Assembly (NCBI GenBank): GCA_016927635.1
Contig: JAFGMJ010000100.1
Location: forward strand, 1 to 13,313
Length of the DNA stretch: 13,313 nucleotides
Reading direction: 5' to 3'
DNA from: Actinomycetota bacterium
Lineage (GTDB): Bacteria; Actinomycetota; Humimicrobiia; Humimicrobiales; Humimicrobiaceae
Shown: positions 1 through 7,553 of the stretch, piece after piece
How positions within the stretch are numbered: position 1 is the stretch's first letter
How the letters are laid out: every line of letters starts with the position of its first letter
Made by a program: the position numbers and the translations under genes
Notes under the pieces: model-generated
Database searches by the model: none
What the model was told of the DNA's origin: nothing
The model's input: the letters and a program-made list of their open reading frames with translations, nothing else

Positions 1-58
1 AATAAAAGATTTAAATTTAAACCAGATTTTAAAAATACAGGAAATTATTTTTTAAAGT

Positions 59-88
59 AAAGATAAATTTGATCTTTTATTATTTTTA
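59..88 (+). terminator. possible weak terminator of an upstream gene
   Basis: A 6-bp stem AAAGAT/ATCTTT (59-64 and 72-77) with a 7-nt loop is followed by a T-rich tail. No gene end is visible in the first 188 bases, so this would belong to a gene outside the window. The stem is short and A+T-rich, so it could be chance. Confidence 0.2.
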
Positions 89-116
89 AGAAACCGTAAG
101 TTTTCAATGTAAAAAC

Positions 117-129
117 TGCCAACTTGGCA
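117..129. promoter_or_regulatory. 13-nt palindrome TGCCAA-c-TTGGCA upstream of the redox operon
   Basis: A perfect 6-bp inverted repeat sits around a single central C, about 60 bp before the first start codon of the operon, in otherwise A/T-only sequence. A 1-nt spacer suits a dimeric protein operator better than an RNA hairpin. The regulator is unknown, and no convincing -10/-35 pair could be placed around it. Confidence 0.35.
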
Positions 130-188
130 ATATTTTTTACAGAAAGAATTTTAAATCATTTTAATTAAAGCAATATTTAAAGGCAGAT

Positions 189-1925
189 ATGAAACAAAAA
201 AAATTTAACAAAAATAAAAGCAATGCTTTAAAGATATTGATAATAGGAGGAGTTGCAGCAGGCACCTCTGCAGCAGTTAAAGCCAGGCGAAGATCTGAAA
301 AAGCTGAAATAGTGATTTATGAAAAATATAAATATATTTCATATGGAACATGCGGCCTTCCATATTTTGTTAATGGAAAAATCGATGACATAGATGACCT
401 TATAATCAATACTGTGCACCAGTTTGAAAAAAGATTCAATGTCAATGTAAAAATACTCCATGAAGTAACTGAGATAGACCCGGCAAAGAAAATCATCAAA
501 GTAAAAGATCTTAATACGGGAAGGCATTTTTTTGATAATTACGACAAGCTGATCATAACCACCGGAACTGCTCAGCTTGTAATAGATGAAAAACTTTGCA
601 ATGCAGGGAATACTTTTTCTTTAAGGACAATAGACGAAGGCCTGATGCTTAAAGACTATATAGGTTTTCTTACAGGAGGCGATAAAAAGGAACCTGAAAG
701 CGGCATTATCAGCCCCAGGCCATCAGCGGTGATTGTGGGCGGCGGTTATATAGGGCTTGAGGTCATAGATGCACTCCTTTTAAAAGGATTCCAGGTGGTA
801 GTAATTGAAAAGATGCATCATATACTGCCTGCTTTTGATTTTGAAATCATCGAATATCTTGAAAATTATCTTGCCGACAGAGGCGTAAAAATATTGAAAA
901 ACACTGAAATAAGCAGTTTTGAGCAAAAAGATAATAATTCTGTGACTTCAGTTATTACTTCAAACGGACAAAAAATTGAAAGCGACCTGGTATTTTTAGG
1001 CATGGGCGCAAGACCTGATGTAAGGCTTGCCAGGCAGTGCGGCCTCAATATAGGAAATTCAGAGGCAATATCAGTCAATGAATATATGCAGACAAGCGAT
1101 CCTGACACATATGCAGCAGGTGATTGCTGCGAATGCCGCGATTTTGTCAGCGACATAAGGCAATCTTACTATCTTGCATCTATTGCAAACATACAGGGCA
1201 GGTGTGCCGGCTATAATGCGGCAGGCGGCATGGAAAAATTTATTGACAGTATACCTACATCAATAATCAAGGTCCTTGATATCGCTGCGGCTAAAACAGG
1301 CATAAGCTTTTATATGGCAAAAAAATTAAATATCAATGCTGCAAAAATAGAACTGCATGCATTAAATCACGCAGGTTATTATCCCCAGGCTTCAATAATT
1401 CATATGCTTGCAGTTTATGATAAAGATAACGGTACAATTCTTGGATTTGAGGCAATAGGAAGGGATGGCGTGGATAAGAAGACAGATATAATGTCTGTTG
1501 TCATAAGGGCCAAAATGAAAATATGGGAACTTTTGGATTTAAACTTGTGTTATCATCCTGAATATGGCTCGGCAAAAGACCCTCTAAATATGCTCGGAAT
1601 GATAGGCCAGAATATCAAAAAAGGCGAGCACAGATTTATTGATGTGGAAGAGCTAAAAGAGATTTTGGAAAAAAAAGAACCGGTTATAATTATAGATGTC
1701 AGGAGTGAGGGGGAATTTAGCAGGGGTCATATTGAAGGCGCTATAAACATTTCCATAGATGATTTAAGGGACAATATAAAAAGCCTGGACAGAAACAGCA
1801 AAATCGTTGTTCACTGCAGGACCTCTTACAGGAGCTATCTTGCATACAGAATACTTGTAAACCAGGGTTTCAAAAATGTATGGAACTTAAACGGTTCATA
1901 TCAGAGCTGGGAAAGAAAGATTTGA
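189..1925 (+). CDS. cdr: CoA-disulfide reductase with C-terminal rhodanese domain
   Basis: FAD-dependent pyridine nucleotide-disulfide oxidoreductase of the CoADR-RHD type, which reduces CoA disulfide or CoA-persulfide with NAD(P)H; it is cytoplasmic. Seen in the 578-aa product: an FAD-binding GGVAAG motif at residues 20-25, the single redox Cys (C55) in SYGTCGLPYF, a second nucleotide-binding GGGYIG at 184-189, and a late FAD motif around YAAGDCCE. The C-terminal ~100 residues form a rhodanese domain (IIDVRSEGEFSRGHIEGAINI) with catalytic C543 in HCRTSYRS. Family knowledge: fusions of this length bind CoA-linked persulfides or handle polysulfide. The start is the first ATG, with AAAGG just upstream, and it leaves a short Lys/Asn-rich extension before the Rossmann fold. 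First gene of a five-gene + strand run. Whether CoA disulfide, persulfide or polysulfide is the true substrate cannot be told from the sequence. Confidence 0.9.
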   Translation: MKQKKFNKNKSNALKILIIGGVAAGTSAAVKARRRSEKAEIVIYEKYKYISYGTCGLPYFVNGKIDDIDDLIINTVHQFEKRFNVNVKILHEVTEIDPAKKIIKVKDLNTGRHFFDNYDKLIITTGTAQLVIDEKLCNAGNTFSLRTIDEGLMLKDYIGFLTGGDKKEPESGIISPRPSAVIVGGGYIGLEVIDALLLKGFQVVVIEKMHHILPAFDFEIIEYLENYLADRGVKILKNTEISSFEQKDNNSVTSVITSNGQKIESDLVFLGMGARPDVRLARQCGLNIGNSEAISVNEYMQTSDPDTYAAGDCCECRDFVSDIRQSYYLASIANIQGRCAGYNAAGGMEKFIDSIPTSIIKVLDIAAAKTGISFYMAKKLNINAAKIELHALNHAGYYPQASIIHMLAVYDKDNGTILGFEAIGRDGVDKKTDIMSVVIRAKMKIWELLDLNLCYHPEYGSAKDPLNMLGMIGQNIKKGEHRFIDVEELKEILEKKEPVIIIDVRSEGEFSRGHIEGAINISIDDLRDNIKSLDRNSKIVVHCRTSYRSYLAYRILVNQGFKNVWNLNGSYQSWERKI

Positions 1926-2539
1926 TTAATGTATTGCGAGCCTATTTTAATTCCGGCGGTAATGAAAGGTTTGTTTTGGAAAAGATAAAAGATTTACAAA
2001 ATATGAAAGTAAAATTTATAACATGTGACGTAATACTGGATGAGGTAAAAGACAGGCTGCCTGATAACTGGGACACTGTAAAATTTGAAAAATTTATAGT
2101 TATTCCCAAATGTGACGACTGCATATCACTGCTTCTGGGTTCATCCCAGGAATATAAAAAGCAGATTTTAAAGGCTCCCGGCACCTATTACCTCACAAGG
2201 GATTATATAGGCGAGAGCGAAAACCCGATGCTTAGCAATTATGGGGAAATGCTTGAAAAATACGGGGAAAAGACATTGAAATGGATTTTAGACAAGATGC
2301 TGAAAAACTATACCCGTCTTGTCTATATAAACACCGGCAATTATGAGTCCGATGAGTGGAGAAAGGTCGCCTGCAGCCAGGCAGAAAAACTCGGCCTTGA
2401 TTTTGAAGAGGTTGAAGGAACGGACCAGTATTTCAGCAAACTAATAAGCGGCCAATGGGATGACCAGTTCCTGACAGTAGAGCCGGGACAAAAGATAAGC
2501 TTTGAAATGTTTTTAACGGATAATATAAAAAATAATTAG
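1880..2539 (+). CDS. DUF1638 family protein
   Basis: The C-terminal two thirds match my knowledge of DUF1638: KCDDCISLLLGS, then APGTYYLTRDYI, then KYGE and a YTRLVYINTG strand. Biochemical function is unknown; relatives often sit beside corrinoid or methyltransferase genes in anaerobes. The start is uncertain. ATG 1880 overlaps the previous gene by 46 bp. TTG 1922 overlaps its stop as TTGA and has GGGAAAG six bases upstream. ATG 2003 begins MKVKFITCDV, which looks like the usual family N-terminus but has no clear ribosome site. From M42 the protein goes straight from the first strand to KFIVIPKCDDC. It therefore appears to lack the central segment (about 45 residues, with a Gly/Cys loop) that I recall in family members. 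No transmembrane segment is seen. Likely co-transcribed with its neighbours. Confidence 0.7.
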   Translation: MELKRFISELGKKDLINVLRAYFNSGGNERFVLEKIKDLQNMKVKFITCDVILDEVKDRLPDNWDTVKFEKFIVIPKCDDCISLLLGSSQEYKKQILKAPGTYYLTRDYIGESENPMLSNYGEMLEKYGEKTLKWILDKMLKNYTRLVYINTGNYESDEWRKVACSQAEKLGLDFEEVEGTDQYFSKLISGQWDDQFLTVEPGQKISFEMFLTDNIKNN

Positions 2540-2551
2540 ATTATCATAATC

Positions 2552-3196
2552 ATGGCAGAAGTTATTAAAAATAAAAAACAATATAAAGTTGCAGCAGTTT
2601 ACGGCAGCCCCAGGCGTGGTGGCAATACTGATGTGCTTTTAAATAAGTTTTTGCAGGGCCTTTCTGAATGTGACTGTTTTAAAGAATCTGCAGATGAGCC
2701 GCTGGAGTTAAATATAGACAAAATCCATGTTTCAGAGCTTGCAATATCTTCATGCAGGGAATGCAGAAGCTGTTCCAAAAACGGCCTGTGTGTTGTAAAT
2801 GATGATATGCAAAAGGTTTACCCCTATGTTGAAGAATGCGATTTGCTAATAATTGCAAGTCCGGTTTTTTTTACCACAGTATCAGGCCATCTTAAGGCTT
2901 TTATAGACAGGTTCCAGAGATTCTGGGCTCTTAAGTATGAGATAGGAAGAAGAACTATAACAAAAGAAAATAAAAAAGGGATACTGCTCTCGTGCGCAGG
3001 CTCAAAACCTGAAAATATATTTGACTGCACAAAGAAGGTAATCAGGGCTCTTTTCGATGTGCTTTATATAAAATATTATGCTGATTTTTGCTATAACAAT
3101 ATAGATTTTATGGGCGATATTTTAAAAGAAAAGGAAATTATAGACGCAATATATGAATTTGGGAAAAAAGGTGAATTTATTAAGGAAGGCATATAA
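2552..3196 (+). CDS. iron-sulfur flavoprotein (Isf-like, NADPH-dependent FMN reductase fold)
   Basis: Flavodoxin-like FMN protein of 214 aa. The phosphate-binding loop is VYGSPRRGGNTDVLL (residues 16-30). A compact cysteine motif C68-x2-C71-x2-C74-x5-C80 has the spacing known to hold the [4Fe-4S] cluster in methanogen Isf. It is followed by the flavodoxin strand LLIIASPVFFTTVSGHLKAFIDRF, a typical FMN-side loop. Family members are cytoplasmic dimers passing electrons between ferredoxin-type donors and FMN; in anaerobes some help remove O2 or peroxide. The start lies 12 bp after the previous stop with no strong ribosome site, suggesting translational coupling. The electron donor and acceptor are not deducible; the adjacent CcdA/TlpA pair makes a redox-supply role possible but unproven. 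Confidence 0.8.
   Translation: MAEVIKNKKQYKVAAVYGSPRRGGNTDVLLNKFLQGLSECDCFKESADEPLELNIDKIHVSELAISSCRECRSCSKNGLCVVNDDMQKVYPYVEECDLLIIASPVFFTTVSGHLKAFIDRFQRFWALKYEIGRRTITKENKKGILLSCAGSKPENIFDCTKKVIRALFDVLYIKYYADFCYNNIDFMGDILKEKEIIDAIYEFGKKGEFIKEGI
3182..3189 (+). promoter_or_regulatory. ribosome binding site that fixes the TlpA start
   Basis: AAGGAAGG lies 8 nt before ATG 3198, inside the last codons of the preceding gene. It favours this start over the in-frame ATG at 3153, which would add 15 charged residues ahead of the signal peptide and overlap the upstream gene by 44 bp. Confidence 0.75.
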
Positions 3197-3197
3197 A

Positions 3198-3728
3198 ATG
3201 GAAAAAAATAAAAAATGGCTTTTATTTATTTTTACAGTTTCAGTTATAGCTGTTGCTGTTATATTTTTGTCTGCAGGTTGTACAGGTAACGGTGCTGATT
3301 CCGGAAATGCAACTGCAGGCAGTTCAAGCGCTATAGATTTTACTCTTCCTGATCTTGAAGGCGATGAAATAACTCTCAGCAGCCTTAAAGGAAGTATAGT
3401 CGTTGTGAATTTCTGGGCAACCTGGTGCCCGCCATGCAAAGCAGAGATACCTGATTTTATTGAAGTCAATTCTGAGTATATGGAGAAGAATGTAAAGTTT
3501 CTGGGTATCAGCTCAGAGGATGAGGACCTGCTTTTAAGCTTTGCAGGGATTTTTGGTATAAATTATCCTGTACTTATTGACAGCACAGGCGCTGTTTTTA
3601 ATGCGTACCAAGTTGAGGCGATACCGCAGACATTTATTATAGACACAGATGGGAATATAGCATTCGAGCAGGTAGGAATGATGTCAAAAAGCCAGCTTAA
3701 AGCAGCGCTTGATGATTTGCTTGGCTAG
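3198..3728 (+). CDS. TlpA/ResA-like thioredoxin-fold lipoprotein
   Basis: Surface-anchored thiol-disulfide oxidoreductase of 176 aa. Charged N-terminus (MEKNKK), hydrophobic segment at residues 7-26, then a lipobox ending in C28 (LSAGC), so Lgt (encoded later in this window) would lipidate it. A Ser/Gly/Ala-rich linker leads to an AhpC/TSA-TlpA domain starting at IDFTLPDLEG. The redox motif is W-C77-P-P-C80 in NFWATWCPPCKAEIPDF, and the cis-Pro loop is AIPQTFIID. The WCPPC dipeptide is typical of TlpA/ResA/CcmG-type reductants rather than DsbA-type oxidants. Only 1 bp separates it from the gene before and 24 bp from ccdA after it. Inferred role: receives electrons from CcdA and reduces extracytoplasmic disulfides, possibly on apocytochromes, although no cytochrome gene is in view. 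Confidence 0.9.
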   Translation: MEKNKKWLLFIFTVSVIAVAVIFLSAGCTGNGADSGNATAGSSSAIDFTLPDLEGDEITLSSLKGSIVVVNFWATWCPPCKAEIPDFIEVNSEYMEKNVKFLGISSEDEDLLLSFAGIFGINYPVLIDSTGAVFNAYQVEAIPQTFIIDTDGNIAFEQVGMMSKSQLKAALDDLLG

Positions 3729-3752
3729 ATTTATTTAAGGAGAAAATAAGAA

Positions 3753-4490
3753 ATGTTAGAAGTGGGAATACTTTCAGCTTTTATTGCAGGTATACTATCC
3801 TTTATATCACCATGCGTTCTTCCGCTGGTCCCTGTTTATCTGGGTATAATGTCCAGGAATGCCATATATAAAAATGAAAAAATAAAGCTTTCAGACAGGC
3901 TTTATACATTTATAAACAGTCTTCTTTTTGTTGCAGGTTTTTCAATCATATTTATCATTCTCGGTTCCACTGCGACATTTCTGGGACAGCTTCTGAAAAA
4001 TTATTTGAGCATAATCGGTAGAGTAGGGGGCGCAATACTGATAATTTTCGGCTTGCATTATGTAGGGCTTTTTAAAATACCTTTTCTTAATATGGAAAAA
4101 AGATTAAAAATGCCTGAAAAGCTTAAAACGGGCTATCTCTGGAGCTTTTTGTTCGGTGTTATTTTTTCATTTGGGTGGGTGCCATGCGTGGGAATGATAC
4201 TTTCTGCAATTTTGCTTCTTGCAAGCAATATGGATACCTTTCTGCAGGGAATTTCACTTCTGCTGGTATTTTCAGCAGGACTTGGCCTGCCTTTTATAAT
4301 GGGGAGCCTTTTTATCGGCTTTTCATCCAGGCTGCTTAAGAAAATAAACAGGCATTTAAATATAATATCAATAGTTTCAGGTATTTTCCTGATTATACTT
4401 GGCATTATTTTTGTAACCGATTCAATGATGAAAATAATGAATTTTTTGCTTGCAAGAATACCTTTTCTATCAAAAATAAGCCTTTACTGA
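3753..4490 (+). CDS. ccdA: CcdA/DsbD-type transmembrane thiol electron carrier
   Basis: Integral membrane protein of 245 aa, the usual CcdA length, with about six hydrophobic helices. The two conserved redox cysteines are both in Pro-Cys contexts: C21 in SFISPCVLPLVP (first helix) and C145 in FSFGWVPCVG (fourth helix). It moves reducing equivalents from cytoplasmic thioredoxin across the membrane to partners such as TlpA/ResA. Ribosome site AAGGAG (3737-3742) lies 10 nt before the ATG. It sits 24 bp after its probable partner, the thioredoxin lipoprotein. It ends the operon: no clear hairpin terminator follows, but a new promoter begins at the next base after the stop codon. Confidence 0.93.
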   Translation: MLEVGILSAFIAGILSFISPCVLPLVPVYLGIMSRNAIYKNEKIKLSDRLYTFINSLLFVAGFSIIFIILGSTATFLGQLLKNYLSIIGRVGGAILIIFGLHYVGLFKIPFLNMEKRLKMPEKLKTGYLWSFLFGVIFSFGWVPCVGMILSAILLLASNMDTFLQGISLLLVFSAGLGLPFIMGSLFIGFSSRLLKKINRHLNIISIVSGIFLIILGIIFVTDSMMKIMNFLLARIPFLSKISLY

Positions 4491-4518
4491 TTGAAAATAA
4501 GCTGTAAATATATATAAT
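4491..4518 (+). promoter_or_regulatory. sigma-70-type promoter for the signalling cluster
   Basis: TTGAAA (4491-4496) and a perfect TATAAT (4513-4518) are separated by 16 nt, starting directly after the ccdA stop codon. Transcription would begin near 4525, leaving a leader of about 180 nt before the ATG at 4707. This is the best -35/-10 pair I found in the window, though such matches are easier to get in AT-rich DNA. Confidence 0.55.
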
Positions 4519-4594
4519 CTAATATAGTCGCTTTTAATGGCTTTAAAGGTAAGCGTGTTTGTTTTATGGCATAAAAAATCATAATAAAACTTTT

Positions 4595-4665
4595 AATTAC
4601 ATAATTACTATTAATAAGTAATGTAATTATAATTATAATACAAGATTATGATATAATTATAATTA
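4595..4665 (+). repeat. two overlapping inverted repeats in the leader of the cobalamin-binding protein gene
   Basis: Repeat A: AATTACAT (4595-4602) and TACT (4606-4609) pair with AGTA (4617-4620) and ATGTAATT (4621-4628), with a 3-nt bulge and a 7-nt loop. Repeat B: a perfect 14-bp A/T-only inverted repeat, 4624-4637 with 4652-4665, around a 14-nt loop. The arms share 4624-4628, so in RNA the two stems would exclude each other. They could instead be operator sites. Base composition makes long A/T palindromes more likely by chance, so function is inference. The whole stretch 4491-4706 has no ORF worth calling and no cobalamin-riboswitch box that I can see. Confidence 0.45.
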
Positions 4666-4706
4666 AATTTACTATATCTAGCTTTTATTTATAGAGATTT
4701 AATTAT

Positions 4707-5762
4707 ATGAAGGATTTAAATGCTATTGCGGGTTCTTTCCTGAAAAATAATCATGATGAACTTGCAGAAAAAATATTTGAATTCTATATTAAAGAGAAGT
4801 TAAAGCCACAAACTTCTATAAATCCACATGAAAAGCTTATGATTAGAACCGGTGTAAGCTCAAATCTTTGCGCCCTTGCAGACGGGTTGTATTATTCTGA
4901 GCAAAATATATACGAGAATGAACTGGAATGGGCCAGAAGATACCTTTCCAGGATAAAGATACCGGTAGAAAATATTACTTTACTGCTTGAAGCTTCAAGG
5001 GATATTTTTGAAAAAAGGCTGCCTCAAAAAATAATTTTTAATGTCTTAAATTATGTTGATTATGGAATCACTGTGCTTAAAAGGACTTTAAATGAAGAGC
5101 CAAGCTATTTAAAAGAGGGAAATCAATTATATAATGAAAGCGTAAAATATCTGGAATATATTTTAAAAAAGAAAAAAAATTCAGCAATAGATATGATATT
5201 TAAACTTGTCAATAATCGCCAAAATACTATAAAAGATATTTATACGCATATATTCCAGCCCTTACATAGAGAGCTGGGAAGGATGTGGCAGAATGGACAA
5301 ATAACGACTTTTCATGAACAGTATGCAATCGCCGTAACCCAGCTTGCCATGTCCCAGCTTTATGATTATATTTTCAAGAAAGAAAAGAGCGGTAAATCTT
5401 TTTTAGCTGCTTGTGTTTCAGGTGAGCTTCACGAGATTGGGCTAAGAATGATATCTGATTTGCTTGCTCTTGAAGGCTGGACCACCTTTTATCTTGGGTC
5501 AGATACCAGCATTAAAACTATTATCGACACACTTGAAAATAACACAGTCAGCATAATCGGGTTATCTGTAACTGTTTCAAAAAACCTGGATGAGAGCAAA
5601 AAAGTAATTGAGTATATAAGGAAAGTATATGATTATGAGGATCTGAAGATAATTGTAGGCGGTTTTGTTTTTAACAATTCCGAAGATTTATGGAGCAGGG
5701 TAGGGGCGGACAGTTATGCAAATAATGCCTGTGAAGCAATCGATATAATTACTGGATTTTAA
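4707..5762 (+). CDS. cobalamin-binding sensor-like protein (helical cap plus B12-binding domain)
   Basis: 351-aa soluble protein. Residues 1-130 are an all-helical N-terminal region I cannot assign (possibly sensory). Residues ~140-225 look like the four-helix B12 cap, and ~232-350 the Rossmann B12-binding domain. Lower-ligand motif E240-L-H242-E-I-G245 is the E-variant of DxHxxG, and H242 should bind cobalt. The domain continues with LLALEGW, FYLGSD, IIGLSVTV and IIVGGFVF strands, as in MtbC1/CarH-like proteins. The cap has W194-x9-E204-Q205, resembling the photoreceptor motif Wx9EH but with Gln for His. There is no methyltransferase domain and no MerR DNA-binding domain, so a sensory role is likelier than catalysis. 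It is followed after 46 bp by a histidine kinase and its regulator. Ribosome site is weak (AGAGA, 4693-4697). Confidence 0.85.
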   Translation: MKDLNAIAGSFLKNNHDELAEKIFEFYIKEKLKPQTSINPHEKLMIRTGVSSNLCALADGLYYSEQNIYENELEWARRYLSRIKIPVENITLLLEASRDIFEKRLPQKIIFNVLNYVDYGITVLKRTLNEEPSYLKEGNQLYNESVKYLEYILKKKKNSAIDMIFKLVNNRQNTIKDIYTHIFQPLHRELGRMWQNGQITTFHEQYAIAVTQLAMSQLYDYIFKKEKSGKSFLAACVSGELHEIGLRMISDLLALEGWTTFYLGSDTSIKTIIDTLENNTVSIIGLSVTVSKNLDESKKVIEYIRKVYDYEDLKIIVGGFVFNNSEDLWSRVGADSYANNACEAIDIITGF

Positions 5763-5808
5763 AAATAAATTGAGCTTATAATTTCCGTAAAAATTATTCC
5801 GGGAGCTG

Positions 5809-6810
5809 ATGTGCGTAATGGAGGATTTATCTAAAGTAAAAAATCTTGTTATTACCTGTGATAAAAATGGTAAAATACTTGGTATCATAAATGAAGGCAC
5901 AAAGCTAAAAGAAAGCAGCTATATTGGTAAGGACTTTCCCAGTATTCTGAGTAAGGATAGCTTCGGTAAATCTATTAATTTCATCAAAAAAATAATTAAA
6001 AATAAAAGTGCCTTTAACTGTGAAATGCTTTTAAACACCAATGAAGGGAACAGTCTTTTTGATTTTTCGGGAATTAGTTTTAACACGAACCTGCTTATAA
6101 TTGCAACAAATGTTCATTATGAGATGAAAGATTTTTTAGGAGGAATGGGTGAAATAATAAATGAGCAGACAAATATCATAAGAACCTGTAATGCAGAAAA
6201 AGCCCAGATATCAAAAATTGAAAGGGAAAGGATAGCAAAGGAACTACATGATACAGTTAGCCAGACAATATTTTCCACAAGGGTAATAGCTGAAATATTG
6301 CCCGATATATGGGAAAAAAACAGACATGAAGCAGTGAAACAGCTTGAAAAACTTAAAGTCCTGACTGCGGAATCACTTTTTGAAATGAGAAGGGTGCTTC
6401 TGGAATTGAGGCCTGATGCTTTTTCAGATGAAGACATCAACGAGCTTCTCAGGCAACTTGTAAACTCGGCAAAACTGCGTTCAGGAATTAATGTAGGCTT
6501 AAAAATAAAGGGCAATGGCGTACCAGGAAAAGAAATCAAGGAAACGGTTTACAGGATAACGCAGGAGTCGCTTAATAATGCAATAAAACATTCGGGTGCA
6601 AAATCTGTAAGTGTTGTCCTTGAGTACTCTAAAAATAAATTAAATCTTAAAATTTCAGACGACGGCAAAGGTTTTGATTTAAATGAAGTTGCAAAAAATA
6701 AATACGGCATATATATTATGAATGAGCGGGCAAACTCTATGAATGCAAAACTTAAAATCACCAGTCTTATTGGTCATGGAACAGAGGTTTTTTTGTCCTG
6801 TAACTTATAA
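5809..6810 (+). CDS. soluble PAS-domain sensor histidine kinase (HisKA_3/NarL-partner class)
   Basis: 333-aa kinase without any membrane segment, so it senses a cytoplasmic signal. Residues ~10-105 read as a PAS-like domain (ITCDKNGKILGI at the start, FSGISFNTNLLIIAT at the end) with Cys at 17 and 71. A helical linker follows, then a HisKA_3 dimerisation helix with phospho-acceptor H147 in RERIAKELHDTVSQ. The ATPase domain has its N-box in QESLNNAIKH (N256/N257), G1 box DDGKGF (284-289) and a late G-x-G around SLIGHGTEVFLS. HisKA_3 kinases phosphorylate LuxR-type regulators, and one lies 19 bp downstream. Start is ambiguous: ATG 5809 is only 3 nt from GGGAG (5801-5805), whereas ATG 5818 is 12 nt away and removes three residues. 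The neighbouring cobalamin protein is the obvious candidate input partner (inference). Confidence 0.88.
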   Translation: MCVMEDLSKVKNLVITCDKNGKILGIINEGTKLKESSYIGKDFPSILSKDSFGKSINFIKKIIKNKSAFNCEMLLNTNEGNSLFDFSGISFNTNLLIIATNVHYEMKDFLGGMGEIINEQTNIIRTCNAEKAQISKIERERIAKELHDTVSQTIFSTRVIAEILPDIWEKNRHEAVKQLEKLKVLTAESLFEMRRVLLELRPDAFSDEDINELLRQLVNSAKLRSGINVGLKIKGNGVPGKEIKETVYRITQESLNNAIKHSGAKSVSVVLEYSKNKLNLKISDDGKGFDLNEVAKNKYGIYIMNERANSMNAKLKITSLIGHGTEVFLSCNL

Positions 6811-6829
6811 AAAATATTATTGAATAGTT

Positions 6830-7468
6830 ATGAATTCCGAAAGAACTATAAGTGTATTTATAGCTGATGACCATGCCGTTACAAGAGATGGCATCAAAAC
6901 AATGCTTTCCGTAAACAATGATTTTGTTTTTGCCGGGGAAGCTGCCAACGGAAGAGATGCTGTAGATCTTTGCAGTAAGATAAAACCTGATGTTATACTT
7001 ATGGATCTTGATATGCCTGTAATGGATGGGGTTTCTGCAATTAAAATCTTAAATGCCGAAAATCCTGATATTAAAATAATGGCGCTGACCAGTTTCCCTG
7101 ACAAAAAAATGGTAAGGGAGGCTTTCAAGGCTGGAGCCTCAGGCTATATGCTGAAAAATGCATCACCCCAGGAGATTGCTTCAGCAATAAGGGAAGCCTT
7201 TTCAGGCAGGGTGAGCATGTCCAGGGAAATAGCCGATGCCCTTTTTGAAGAAATAAAAAAACCTGCCCAAAATTATAATCTGGGTGAGCAGGAGTTAAAA
7301 ATACTTAACCTGCTTGCAAAAGGATATTCAAATAAAAAAATCTCAGAGATCCTATATATTAGCCAGCACACTGTTAAATTCCACATAAGCAATATACTTT
7401 CTAAAATGGGCGCTGCAACAAGAGCAGAAGCCGCTTCAATAGCAATAAAAAATAATATTATAAGCTGA
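6830..7468 (+). CDS. NarL/FixJ-family response regulator (receiver plus LuxR-type HTH)
   Basis: 212-aa DNA-binding regulator. Receiver domain residues ~7-125: acidic pair D13-D14, phospho-acceptor D59 in VILMDLDMPVMDG, switch T86/S87 in MALTSF, and conserved K109 in GYMLKNASP. All key phosphorylation residues are intact. C-terminal LuxR HTH residues ~148-208: LGEQELKILNLLAKGYSNKKISEIL, then recognition helix SQHTVKFHISNILSKMG. Its cognate kinase is almost certainly the HisKA_3 protein 19 bp upstream. No strong ribosome site precedes the ATG, consistent with coupling to the kinase. Likely targets are nearby promoters; palindromes at 4595-4665 and 7554-7569 are candidates only. No terminator is evident after the stop. 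Confidence 0.92.
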   Translation: MNSERTISVFIADDHAVTRDGIKTMLSVNNDFVFAGEAANGRDAVDLCSKIKPDVILMDLDMPVMDGVSAIKILNAENPDIKIMALTSFPDKKMVREAFKAGASGYMLKNASPQEIASAIREAFSGRVSMSREIADALFEEIKKPAQNYNLGEQELKILNLLAKGYSNKKISEILYISQHTVKFHISNILSKMGAATRAEAASIAIKNNIIS

Positions 7469-7553
7469 TCTTTTATCCGTCAAACTGCCCGATTGTCCAG
7501 TTAAAAACTAGCCTATTTATTAGCCATATGCGTATATGCAATAAAATAAGCCA

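Noticed and set aside
3153..3197. In-frame upstream ATG extending the TlpA lipoprotein by 15 residues
   Set aside because: It overlaps the preceding gene by 44 bp, lacks a ribosome site and would disrupt the compact lipoprotein signal peptide; AAGGAAGG points to ATG 3198.
4525..4706. Cobalamin riboswitch in the leader of the B12-binding protein gene
   Set aside because: I could not find a B12-box-like element or the G/C-containing core helices; the leader is almost purely A/T.
6117..6539. 140-aa minus-strand open frame inside the histidine kinase gene
   Set aside because: It lies wholly opposite the conserved HisKA_3 coding region and has no recognisable domain or ribosome site.
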